From Paenibacillus thermotolerans (GTDB lineage: Bacteria > Bacillota > Bacilli > Paenibacillales > YIM-B00363), in assembly GCF_028745515.1 (NCBI RefSeq), contig NZ_JAQZSG010000003.1, positions 62,001 through 126,000 of the forward strand: a stretch of 64,000 bases of DNA, read 5' to 3'. Below are positions 44,607 to 52,889 of this stretch, in pieces. Each line of letters opens with the position of its first letter. The first letter of the stretch is position 1. The position numbers and the translations under genes were made by a program. The notes under the pieces were generated by a model that saw only the letters and a program-made list of their open reading frames with translations, was not told the DNA's origin and searched no databases.

Positions 44607-47096
44607 TCAGACTGTCACTTGCAGCGTTACAATTTCCCACGGGGCGAATGCAGCGGTAATACGAGTTTCTCCATCGACAGCTTTCCAGGTGAAATTACCG
44701 GGGATCGGTTCGTTCATAAAATTCACGGTTTGCAGTGCCCCGGCCTCGCTAAGGATCGCAATGCCGGCGTCGACCGTTTCTGCCGAGTAATTCACAAGCC
44801 TTACATATGTTTTACCTTCCGCCTGATAGAAGGCGGATAATATAATCCGCGCATCCGATATGTCCAACAACCGCTCCGAAAGGTTCGCCTTCGTTCCAAG
44901 CATGGGGGTGGACGCACGGTCCGTCTTTGCATACCGGGCGCTCTCCCACGGTTGATGCCGGCCGAAGCGCAGGTAAAACTTCCATTCGTAATCGCCGTGA
45001 ACGCGATCCCTCGCGAGCAAGTGGCGAATTTCTCCGCCGCTTTCCGCCTTTACGAGCTTCACCCTTTGAGTCCCGCGGTGGACCAGCGTAAACCCTTGTT
45101 CGTCCCCCGTCACTCTCGTATACGAATTCGGATAAATGTGCTCCACGAACGCTTCCTCTTCGCCGAAAGGAAAATCTCTGAAATAACGGGCTCCCGGAAG
45201 GTTATGTCGAAAGACGGCGTGGCTTTGCACGGATAAATGGACGCCGGTATACAGATGGGAAACGCATTCGACGGCACCTGTCGCATGATCGATCGTAACT
45301 TTAGCTTCCGCGAAAGCGACCGGCGTATCGGTCGTATGCAGCGTCAGCAGCTTGCACGTTAATGCTAACGTCGACTTTACCGATCCGTGCCGCACTACTG
45401 CCGCCTGCACACGCGATACGGACAATTGATCCGGGGAATGGGTTGTTCCGTCAAAGGCGAACGTAAAAATTTCATGCGCGGGACTGAGCGCCGGGAACGG
45501 CCCGCCGTGCTCGTTCATTTTGCCGATCGGCCCCGTAAACCCGATAAAATCTACGGATTCGCCGGTTAGCTTGCGGCGGATCCTTACAGCCCAAGAGCCC
45601 GGCACCCACTCGATGCGAATCCGATCGTCTTCGATCCAATCTTGACCGGTTCGAACCTTTGTCGCGGCCGGTACGGCGGAATTCTCCTTCGGAACTAACA
45701 CTTGTACGGAAGCCAGCCCGAATGCCGGCAAATCAACCGTTACATACCCTTCGCAAGTTCCGTTGCCCGAAGCTGTAATGTCGAACGGCACCGGTTTCCC
45801 ATTTTGAACGAAAGCTACCGGTTTATTCCGAAGCAGCTTGAACGCGGCGGTATGCCGATGTTCGATTCCGGTTAGGTTTGCGAAGGTTACAAATTCCCCG
45901 TTCCCGTCCGCGGCCCGATCCGACTCCGCAATGATTTGCTTCGCCGAACGCTCCGTCTCCGCAACTATTTTTTGATACTCGGCAACTCCCAGCGACCCCG
46001 CATCCGTCACGAGCCCGTCTTCCGTAACGGCTCGATAGCTGCGCGCCACCGAGAAATCGTGATTTTGCAATACTAATAATTTACGCCATAACCGATCCAG
46101 AACGGCTTCAGGGTAGGCGGACTCCTGCTTGAAGAAGGTCTGCCTAGCGGCCAACGCTTCGTAAGCGAGCAAAGCTTGCTCCGCCTTTACATCCCACACG
46201 ATCACTTTGTCGCCGTCGTACCCCCATCCGCCCCCTTGATACCAGTTGTTTGCGTAATTCGATTCATCCAGTGAAATATAAACTTCCTCAAGGGTTCTGC
46301 CGGCCGACTCCCGCTCAAAATATTCGTCCAAGCTGCGGACAACTTGGCCGCCCCATAGCTCCACTTGGCGAATCGCTTTTTCGAACGGCGTAACGCTCGC
46401 TCCCCAGTCCATGCCCGGCGGCCATATTTCCACCCACTGGAACAGCAGAGGCCTCTCGTACAGCTCCAATCTTTCCTTGTATTCGTCGTAGCTCGTATAT
46501 TGACGAACGCAGGAAACCATCAAATCGTTCGCCGGGATCGCCGGAACGGCCGTGCCGTCAATCCCCTTCCAGCGAATCATCGCCGTGTTCATCGGCTTCA
46601 CTTGGCCGGAATTTTGATTTTGCAACGATGCGTTCAAAAACCCGCTTTTCTTTAACAGCTGCGGAAGCTGCGGATGAAACCACTGCTCCTCTACCAGGAA
46701 CGTTCTGACGTCGACATCAAGCACTTGCCGAATCGTCTTGCGTCCGTACGTCAATTGACGGATGTTCGGCTCCCAGCCGTAATCTTGCCCGAACGGCTGA
46801 CCGTATGTGCCGCCGTCGATACCGGCCTTGCCCTGTTTTATGTATTCCTTGAGCCTAGCGATGCATTCCGGCGCTTCCTTCTCCACCTCTTCATAGGCGT
46901 AGGCGTCGAGCTCCATGGACACTTTCATCCCCGGATATTGATCCGCTGCATCCAGCATCTTTTCGATCGTATACACGGAAGAAAATGTCCGACGATAATA
47001 GTTGTCGTTGTACCAGCCCGACGGAAATGCAAAACCGATGCCGCCTTGCGTCCAATGATTGCACATAAAGTAATAAAATGAGGGCTCCTTCGACAT
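44607..47096 (-). CDS. GH38-like alpha-mannosidase relative with altered active-site motifs
   Basis: 829 residues. The GH38 order is recognisable: N-terminal CNHWTQGG (normally HxHWDxxW), GIDGGTYGQPF, FLVEEQWFHPQLPQLLKKSG (normally PDxFGxxxxLPQ), LQNHDFSVARS (normally QFHDxxPG) and a C-terminal beta-sandwich. The zinc-binding Asp after HW is Thr, and the catalytic Asp position is Glu136 by this alignment. So the fold is GH38-like, but mannosidase activity is doubtful and another specificity is likely. No signal peptide; acts in the cytoplasm after import by the adjacent transporter. AGGGGAG lies six bases before ATG 47096, which is 20 bases after the LacI stop. Confidence 0.78.
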   Translation of the reverse strand: MSKEPSFYYFMCNHWTQGGIGFAFPSGWYNDNYYRRTFSSVYTIEKMLDAADQYPGMKVSMELDAYAYEEVEKEAPECIARLKEYIKQGKAGIDGGTYGQPFGQDYGWEPNIRQLTYGRKTIRQVLDVDVRTFLVEEQWFHPQLPQLLKKSGFLNASLQNQNSGQVKPMNTAMIRWKGIDGTAVPAIPANDLMVSCVRQYTSYDEYKERLELYERPLLFQWVEIWPPGMDWGASVTPFEKAIRQVELWGGQVVRSLDEYFERESAGRTLEEVYISLDESNYANNWYQGGGWGYDGDKVIVWDVKAEQALLAYEALAARQTFFKQESAYPEAVLDRLWRKLLVLQNHDFSVARSYRAVTEDGLVTDAGSLGVAEYQKIVAETERSAKQIIAESDRAADGNGEFVTFANLTGIEHRHTAAFKLLRNKPVAFVQNGKPVPFDITASGNGTCEGYVTVDLPAFGLASVQVLVPKENSAVPAATKVRTGQDWIEDDRIRIEWVPGSWAVRIRRKLTGESVDFIGFTGPIGKMNEHGGPFPALSPAHEIFTFAFDGTTHSPDQLSVSRVQAAVVRHGSVKSTLALTCKLLTLHTTDTPVAFAEAKVTIDHATGAVECVSHLYTGVHLSVQSHAVFRHNLPGARYFRDFPFGEEEAFVEHIYPNSYTRVTGDEQGFTLVHRGTQRVKLVKAESGGEIRHLLARDRVHGDYEWKFYLRFGRHQPWESARYAKTDRASTPMLGTKANLSERLLDISDARIILSAFYQAEGKTYVRLVNYSAETVDAGIAILSEAGALQTVNFMNEPIPGNFTWKAVDGETRITAAFAPWEIVTLQVTV

Positions 47097-47116
47097 TACC
47101 TGCTCCCCTCTCCGTT

Positions 47117-48145
47117 TTACATGATTGCCGCAGTGCTGCCCGGATCATGCATTCTGGACGTTGACCTTCTGGATATAAGCTCGACATCGAGCTCATGAAC
47201 CCGATCCTCGGCGAGCTCGCCGCTCATTTTTTTGAACAGCAGCTCGGCGGCATACCATCCGATTCGCTTGATCGGCTGGGCAACCGTTGTAATGTCCGGG
47301 CTTACAAGCTCCGTCATCGCGATGCCGTCGAAGCCGCAAACCGCAATTTGCTCCGGCACTTTAACGCCCAATTGATGAAGCGATTTCAAAGCGCCGACCG
47401 CCATTATGTCGTTCGCAATAAAGATGCCGTCGACGTCGGGATGTCTCTCGAGCAGCACCTCGACCGCGCGCATGCCGCCTTCGTACCGGAAATACCCAGG
47501 CACCAGCAAACTGGGGGAATACCACGGATGCTTGGAAACCGCATCCTCATACCCTTTTAACCGTTCTTTTGCCGAGCTGTATTCTTGCGGGCCGTAAATA
47601 TGGGCGATTTTACGGCACCCGATATCCAGCAAATGCTGCACGGCGATATTGGCGCCTTCATAATCCTTCACGCGCACAACGGTTCGCTGCTCATGGTTCG
47701 GCGCCCGGTCGATGAACACATAGGGGATTCGATATTTCTCCACCTCGATCATGTCGTTTGGGGAAAGCGAAGTGGAAATGAAGATGATCCCTTCTATTTT
47801 TCCTTTGGACAACGTCTCGAGGTAAGACTTTTCTTTATGCCCTTGATCGTCGGAATTGCACAGAATGATATGATAGCCGTTAGCGCGCGAGATGTCCTCG
47901 ATCGCTCTGGCCATTTCCGCGAAGTAAGGATTGGCGATATCGGGGACGAACAAGGCGATCGCCCGGACCGGTCTTTCGCTTGCCAGCACCTTCGGCGTTC
48001 CGTTCATCTCATAGCCGAGCAGCCGAACCGCTTCGTAAACCCGCTCTTCGGTCGCTTTCAGAACATAACCGTTTTTATTCAACACCCGGGAAACGGTGGC
48101 TACGGAAACTTGAGCCAATTTGGCCACATCGCGCATCGTCGCCAT
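47117..48145 (-). CDS. LacI-family transcriptional regulator
   Basis: 342 residues. HTH MRDVAKLAQVSVATVSRVLN at about 4-23 with hinge, followed by the effector domain (ALFVPDIANPYFAEMARAIE). It begins three bases after the stop of the MalG-type permease, whose end carries its ribosome site (AAAGGA), so it is co-expressed with the importer it probably regulates. The effector would be the imported glycan. Confidence 0.92.
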   Translation of the reverse strand: MATMRDVAKLAQVSVATVSRVLNKNGYVLKATEERVYEAVRLLGYEMNGTPKVLASERPVRAIALFVPDIANPYFAEMARAIEDISRANGYHIILCNSDDQGHKEKSYLETLSKGKIEGIIFISTSLSPNDMIEVEKYRIPYVFIDRAPNHEQRTVVRVKDYEGANIAVQHLLDIGCRKIAHIYGPQEYSSAKERLKGYEDAVSKHPWYSPSLLVPGYFRYEGGMRAVEVLLERHPDVDGIFIANDIMAVGALKSLHQLGVKVPEQIAVCGFDGIAMTELVSPDITTVAQPIKRIGWYAAELLFKKMSGELAEDRVHELDVELISRRSTSRMHDPGSTAAIM

Positions 48146-48148
48146 ACG

Positions 48149-48991
48149 TTATCCTTTGATCCCGCCGCTGACCATGCTTTGCTGCACCTGCTCCTGAGCA
48201 AGCAAGTAAATGATTATGCTCGGCATCGTTACAAGCGTCAAAGCGGCGAACAGCTGTGTATAGTTATAAGAAAATTGCTCGTTGAAAAATTGCAGCGCCA
48301 CGGGAAGCGTACGATTTTCCGCCGACGTCGTCAGCATGAACCCGTAGAAAAATTCGTTCCAGTTTCCCAGAAACATAAGGATGCCCGCAGTCGCCAAGCC
48401 GGACTTCGCCAAAGGCAAATTAATATGGAAAAATACTTGCCAAAATGTCGCCGACTCAATATAAGCCGCCTCGTCAAGCTCCCTTGGGATGTTCATGAAC
48501 GTGGCCCGTAAAATAAACAGCGATATGGCGAGCCCGCCGGAAATATACACGACGATCAGAGCCAATTTCGTATCGTAGATCCCCAAGTAATTGATGAGCG
48601 AGAAAATAGGCTGTGCGGTGGCGAATCCGGGTATGAGCAGCGTCATGGAAAACAAAATAAAAAACGACCGCTTCCCCCAAAACTCGAACTTCGCGAACGC
48701 ATACGCGGCCAATGCATAAAAAAATAGAGCGACTAACGTGGAAGTGGTCGCCACGATGACGGAGTTTGTCGTATATTTCATAAAATCCGCCATTTTCAGC
48801 ACCGAGTAGTACGCTTGAAAGTTGATCGACGTAGGCAGCGTGAACGGATTGCCCAAAATTTCCTTATTCGATTTAAAGGAAGAGACAATAATCCAAACGA
48901 TCGGAACGATGGAAACAACCACCGTAAACAATAGAACGATGTAATTTGCTGTCCAGGCAATCAAATGCCCTGTGCGGTTTACAAGCTTCAT
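48149..48991 (-). CDS. Carbohydrate ABC transporter permease (MalG type)
   Basis: About 280 residues, six membrane segments. The EAA loop reads DEAAYIESATFWQVFFHINLP, where the usual Asp-Gly (DG) is Glu-Ser (ES), a mild deviation at the ATPase contact. C-terminus VSGGIKG is typical. ATG 48991 with AGGGGG eight bases upstream is preferred over GTG 49000. Partner of the MalF-type permease 12 bases upstream. Confidence 0.92.
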   Translation of the reverse strand: MKLVNRTGHLIAWTANYIVLLFTVVVSIVPIVWIIVSSFKSNKEILGNPFTLPTSINFQAYYSVLKMADFMKYTTNSVIVATTSTLVALFFYALAAYAFAKFEFWGKRSFFILFSMTLLIPGFATAQPIFSLINYLGIYDTKLALIVVYISGGLAISLFILRATFMNIPRELDEAAYIESATFWQVFFHINLPLAKSGLATAGILMFLGNWNEFFYGFMLTTSAENRTLPVALQFFNEQFSYNYTQLFAALTLVTMPSIIIYLLAQEQVQQSMVSGGIKG

Positions 48992-49003
48992 CTCCATCAC
49001 CCC

Positions 49004-49879
49004 CTAGTTGTAGGCGCTTCGATTCATTTTGAACACTTTGGTGGTGAGCACCATGACCCCGACGCCCAGAATGACCATGATCGTCGCAACCGCGTTGGCA
49101 TAGCCGTTCTCGTAATTAATAATTCCTTCGTACAGCAGTAACGAAATGTTGTAGGTAGTATTGCCCGGCCCGCCTTTCGTCGTAAGGAATATCGCTTCGA
49201 ACATCGTAATTCTGGCAATGATGGACAATATGATGGACGTGCCGATCGCCCCTCGAACGAGCGGCAAATTGACCAGCAAATTGATTTTCAATTCGGATGC
49301 GCCGTCAATTCGGGCCGCTTCATGCAATTCCTTAGGGATTGCCATCAAATCGGTTAACACCAGCAGCGTCACAATGACCGCATAAAACACCCAAGTCAAC
49401 GTTACGGCGCTAAATGCGTAGCTTCCGTTGTAGAACCAGTTCACATGAAATTCGGGAAAGCCGATCTTCCGGATAAAGTTGTTGAGCAGCCCGACCTGAT
49501 CGTTGAAAATAAACCGATAAATAATGGCCCAAGCGGAAATCGCGATGACGTTCGGAATCATAAACACGCCGCGGACGAATCTCCAGCCGAACGGCTGCTT
49601 GTAAAGAATGAAAGCGACAAGCGCGCCGAAGGGCACATGGACAAACACCGCATAAACGGACCACCAAAATAAATTTGTAAGCGAAACCCAGAACGTATTG
49701 TCGTAATAAAAAACTTTTTTGTAATTTTCAAAGCCGATAAACCGCGGCGCGTTGAATCCGTTCCATTCCGTGAAGCCGGTTGTAAATACCGTGATGATCG
49801 GAACGAGGTAGAAAGACAAGAATACGACGAGCGTCGGCAAAATAAACAAATAAATCCACAGCCGATTGTATTTTTGCAC
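49004..49879 (-). CDS. Carbohydrate ABC transporter permease (MalF type)
   Basis: About 291 residues, six membrane segments, EAA loop EAARIDGASELKINLLVNLP near 190. The probable start is GTG 49879 with GAGGGG seven bases upstream; another GTG lies six bases earlier, too close to the site. It follows the binding-protein gene after a strong intergenic hairpin. Confidence 0.91.
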   Translation of the reverse strand: MQKYNRLWIYLFILPTLVVFLSFYLVPIITVFTTGFTEWNGFNAPRFIGFENYKKVFYYDNTFWVSLTNLFWWSVYAVFVHVPFGALVAFILYKQPFGWRFVRGVFMIPNVIAISAWAIIYRFIFNDQVGLLNNFIRKIGFPEFHVNWFYNGSYAFSAVTLTWVFYAVIVTLLVLTDLMAIPKELHEAARIDGASELKINLLVNLPLVRGAIGTSIILSIIARITMFEAIFLTTKGGPGNTTYNISLLLYEGIINYENGYANAVATIMVILGVGVMVLTTKVFKMNRSAYN

Positions 49880-49906
49880 GGGCACACCCCTCTCGCAATG
49901 GCCGAA

Positions 49907-49941
49907 AATGAGAAGGGTCTGCTGCCAGACCCGTTCTCATT
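49907..49941 (-). terminator. Intra-operon attenuator hairpin between binding protein and permease genes
   Basis: AATGAGAA.GGGTCTG and CAGACCC.TTCTCATT form a stem of about 15 bp around a 4-base loop, followed by TTTTC on the minus strand. Such hairpins commonly let the abundant binding protein outnumber the permeases by partial termination or 3'-end protection of the mRNA. Confidence 0.8.
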
Positions 49942-49954
49942 CTCTCATCTATTG

Positions 49955-51361
49955 TTACTGAAATTTTTGTGCGGCTTCCGTCATCGCTTGGCAGAACTGC
50001 TCCGGCGTCATATCGTTCGTGACAAGCAACGGCAAGTTCTTGGCAAACAAGTCGGATACGGATTGCGGAACGATGTCATAGATTAATCGGGACAACTGCT
50101 TCATATCGGACTCGAGCGCCCCGTTCAGCTCGGCCAGAATCGGGTCCAGCTGCTGCTTGTATTCGTCCGGCATCGGAACCTTCGGAGCGAACCCGCCTTC
50201 AGCGACCAAGAACGCGTTCAGCTCATCCGGCGAGTAAATAAATTTGAAATACTCGATCAATCCGTCGACGATTTCTTGCGGCGTATTTTTCGGAATCGAA
50301 TACCAGTAGCCGTCGGTCGATCCGAGCGCGATGCCTCCCGGATAAATGGCCGATCCTACCTTTTTGTTAAAGCCTTCGGAAGTTTTGTCGGTATCGCTGA
50401 AGTCGGACACCATCCACGGCCCGTTCGCGATGATCGCGGCGTTCTCGCTCAAAAACTCGTTCGCCGCAACGGCGTACGGTGCGCCCAAGGCGGTCTCCGA
50501 CGAATATTTCTGAAGCATCTGTTGAACCTTGGCGAACGTGTCGATCCAAATTTTGGAGTTAAAGTCTTTCACAATCTCTTTCGAATTCAGAATTTTGTAG
50601 CCCTCCGGATCGGAAGCCATCATGGCGGTAGCGAACAGCATCGTCGTCCACGCGTTCTCGCCGGTCATCAAAGAAAGCGGCACCTTCCCCGTCGCCTTCA
50701 GCTTATCCAGTGCGCTGAAGAATTCGTCCCAAGTTTTCGGGAAGCCGTTCAGCCCCGCGTTTGCGAATATTTCCTTGTTGTAGTACAAACCGATCGGACG
50801 CTGAAACGCGAGCGGCAGCGACAATATTTTGCCGTCTTTATCCGTATTGAACGCAACCGAATCGTCAATCAGCACGTTCTTGATTTCCGGCGCATTGTCG
50901 ATGTACGGTTTTAAGTCGAGCAGATCCCCGTTGTCGAGGACGATTTGCATAAATTCTTTGTCCCCGCTGACTTCAACGAGCGGCGGCATTTTGCCTTGCT
51001 GGTAAAGAAGCTTCAGCTTGTTGGGGTATTCGTCCTGTACGATCGTTTCGACTTCAATAAAGTATTTGCCCTTATACTTTTCATTGAATCGGTCCAACTG
51101 AGGGAGGAAAAACTTCGCCCCTACGTTGTTTCCTGTTTTATAGCTCGGAAATTTGATCAGCACGGCGCCGTCTTTATTTTTTTCCACTTTGCTGTCCTTG
51201 GCGGGCGGCGCCTCCTTCTTGCCGTTATCCGCAGAAGCGGTATCCTTCTGGCCGTTGCCGGAATCCGCTCCTTTACCTCCGCTGCCCGCATTGCCTCCGC
51301 TGCACCCGACCAAAGTAAAGACAAACACGCCTACGAATAGGAAAGTCAATAATCGTCTCAT
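49955..51361 (-). CDS. Extracellular sugar-binding lipoprotein (family 1 SBP)
   Basis: 468 residues with a Sec lipoprotein signal: MRRLLTFLFVGVFVFTLVGC, Cys20 as lipidation site, then a Gly/Ser/Lys/Asp-rich linker (about 21-60) and the mature domain (LIKFPSYKTGNNVGAKFFLP). It binds the substrate for the permeases downstream. ATG 51361 has GAGAGGT seven bases upstream; 48 bases follow the PhyH stop. Confidence 0.93.
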   Translation of the reverse strand: MRRLLTFLFVGVFVFTLVGCSGGNAGSGGKGADSGNGQKDTASADNGKKEAPPAKDSKVEKNKDGAVLIKFPSYKTGNNVGAKFFLPQLDRFNEKYKGKYFIEVETIVQDEYPNKLKLLYQQGKMPPLVEVSGDKEFMQIVLDNGDLLDLKPYIDNAPEIKNVLIDDSVAFNTDKDGKILSLPLAFQRPIGLYYNKEIFANAGLNGFPKTWDEFFSALDKLKATGKVPLSLMTGENAWTTMLFATAMMASDPEGYKILNSKEIVKDFNSKIWIDTFAKVQQMLQKYSSETALGAPYAVAANEFLSENAAIIANGPWMVSDFSDTDKTSEGFNKKVGSAIYPGGIALGSTDGYWYSIPKNTPQEIVDGLIEYFKFIYSPDELNAFLVAEGGFAPKVPMPDEYKQQLDPILAELNGALESDMKQLSRLIYDIVPQSVSDLFAKNLPLLVTNDMTPEQFCQAMTEAAQKFQ

Positions 51362-51409
51362 GTTAAAGACCTCTCATTCCGGATAGTTTGTGTTCTTTTC
51401 CCGCTTGCT

Positions 51410-52252
51410 TTAATGGTACGGTTCGATGACATTGTGTCCGATCTTCTCAAAGCGCAGAAGCCGCTGCGCCTTCTCCGACAATAAATCGTACGTTTCTTGC
51501 GGAATTCGGATGTTTCCTTTCACCTTGCTGTTAGCGGCGGAATATACGAGAGCCATGTTCGGGCGCGGCGCGTTCGAGCGATTCGGCGTCCCCCGGTGCC
51601 ACGTTCGCATATCCCGGATAACGATCGAGCCGGCCGGCATAAATACTTTGAGCGACTGCATATGAACCGCCAGCTCATCCTTGTTGAACGGCGGATTCGG
51701 ACCGTTCGTATAGTCCGGAAGCAAATGTGTTCCACCCGGCCAAATTTCGAGCGGGCCGTTGTTTTCGTCCACGTCGACAAGCGGCACATTGAGCACGAGG
51801 TCGGTGACCGGCAAATTAAACGAGCAGCGGTTGCCGAACATAGCGCCCGCATCGGAGTGCACCGGCTGACACTTCGTTCCACCGGGTAAAGACGTGTTCG
51901 TTGCAAAATAATTGAGAATGCAATCGTCCCCGAGAATTCGGTCAATAACAGCCATGGCGATCGGGTTGTCAATGATGACGGAGTCGATGAACGGTTGAAT
52001 GAACGGTAAAAAAAGGCGAATGTGATTCGTTCCTGCGTTAAATCCGGTTTGCTGGTTGTAGATTTCATCCCCGTGAGCTTCCAAATAAGGATTAAGAATG
52101 TCTAGGTATTTCGCATACATGTCATCGATTATTTCTCTTGAAATAGCCTCTTCAAACAGCACGAATCCGTTGACTTTGACTAAATTCACCGCAAGCTCGA
52201 GCGTATCGGGCCGCAGCATCCCGCTTTCCAGTTCGTCTTTGCTTAACTTCAT
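51410..52252 (-). CDS. Phytanoyl-CoA dioxygenase (PhyH) family protein
   Basis: About 280 residues. HSDAG near residue 129 (HxD ligands), distal His in TWHRGTPNRS near 217, and an Arg-containing PRPNMALVYS segment complete the Fe(II)/2-oxoglutarate site. ATG 52252 with GGAGGAG four bases upstream is chosen; the open frame to 52372 runs into promoter-region sequence. First gene of the importer/GH38 operon, suggesting that the oxygenase modifies the imported glycan or an aglycone. Confidence 0.87.
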   Translation of the reverse strand: MKLSKDELESGMLRPDTLELAVNLVKVNGFVLFEEAISREIIDDMYAKYLDILNPYLEAHGDEIYNQQTGFNAGTNHIRLFLPFIQPFIDSVIIDNPIAMAVIDRILGDDCILNYFATNTSLPGGTKCQPVHSDAGAMFGNRCSFNLPVTDLVLNVPLVDVDENNGPLEIWPGGTHLLPDYTNGPNPPFNKDELAVHMQSLKVFMPAGSIVIRDMRTWHRGTPNRSNAPRPNMALVYSAANSKVKGNIRIPQETYDLLSEKAQRLLRFEKIGHNVIEPYH

Positions 52253-52538
52253 TTTTCTCCTCCTTCTATGTAATGTTTGTATGTAAAATCTTGTTGTTAT
52301 CCAATAGTAAGCACTTACGTATATAAAGAAGGGTAGGATCGTAACATGAATGTTAGTGAAAAGGAATCGCATGAACGGTGGTGAGTAGTAGTGGGTTGAT
52401 TGGCAGGTCGGATACGGAACATATTGTTTTGAAGAAACAACGATGTCGGGGATGGAAAAACGTTACATACGGTTACATCAATGCTGCTAACATTTACATA
52501 TTGATTCACAAGAAATGAAAGCGCTTTATTTAATTTAA
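52253..52538. other. Long 5' leader of the PhyH/importer operon
   Basis: About 280 bases between the predicted promoter and the first gene, AT-rich, with no supported gene. No terminator-like hairpin or known riboswitch was recognised apart from the cre-like site near its start. A second, closer promoter is possible. Confidence 0.35.
52516..52529. promoter_or_regulatory. cre-like site downstream of the PhyH operon promoter
   Basis: TGAAAGCGCTTTAT matches the CcpA site pattern TGAAAGCGCTTTCA except at the end. It lies 10-23 bases downstream of the -10 element, the position for repression by CcpA. Confidence 0.6.
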
Positions 52539-52568
52539 AGTATAGTATCCTATTTATTCCAAAGTCAA
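52539..52568 (-). promoter_or_regulatory. Sigma-A promoter of the PhyH/importer/GH38 operon
   Basis: Minus strand TTGACT (52563-52568), 18-base spacer, TATACT (52539-52544). Both hexamers are near consensus. Confidence 0.7.
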
Positions 52569-52690
52569 TACAGTCATCCGATAAAATGATACGATTGACA
52601 TTTGACGAACTAATTACCAATCTTTATGGAACAAACGTGTAACAAGGAAAAATGTGTAACATACTCATCACAAGTCCGAATCCCATGTAA

Positions 52691-52881
52691 TAGAGCCCCT
52701 AGTAAAGAGCTATGGGCACGTAAGTTTTCAGACTTAGTTCGTGCTCTTTGGGTTTGGACCCCTGGGTTGCGTTGGAAGCAGCTAGTTTGACGGTATGGAG
52801 GTTGCAACGGAATTAAGTTCCGTTCGAGGTAGTCGGTAATACAGCATGAGAGCCCCATAGTTAAGGTATGGGGCTCGTCAC
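52691..52881 (+). mobile_element. Putative non-autonomous IS200/IS605-like element with structured RNA
   Basis: A 191-bp block bounded by two similar hairpins: left GCCCcTAG/CTAtGGGC (52695-52717) and right GAGCCCCATA/TATGGGGCTC (52850-52876), the latter followed by GTCAC. The outer parts align as imperfect direct repeats (AGAGCCCC-TAG.. and AGAGCCCCATAG..). Between them are a bipartite stem (GGGCACG TAAGT / ACTTA CGTGCTC, 52714-52746), GGG/CCC (750-761) and AACGGAA/TTCCGTT (52806-52824). Subterminal non-identical hairpins are typical of IS200/IS605 ends, and the internal folding resembles an omega-RNA scaffold ending just before the guide. No transposase or TnpB is present. Alternatives: bridge-RNA-bearing IS110 remnant or another structured RNA. 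Confidence 0.4.
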
Positions 52882-52889
52882 TGTCGTTT

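Noticed and set aside
47585-48511. Plus-strand open frame of 308 codons
   Set aside because: It is antisense to the LacI and permease genes, both of which have complete family signatures.
52691-52881. IS110-type bridge RNA as first explanation of the structured block
   Set aside because: No IS110 recombinase or core is visible, and the similar hairpins at both ends fit IS200/IS605 ends better. Kept as an alternative only.
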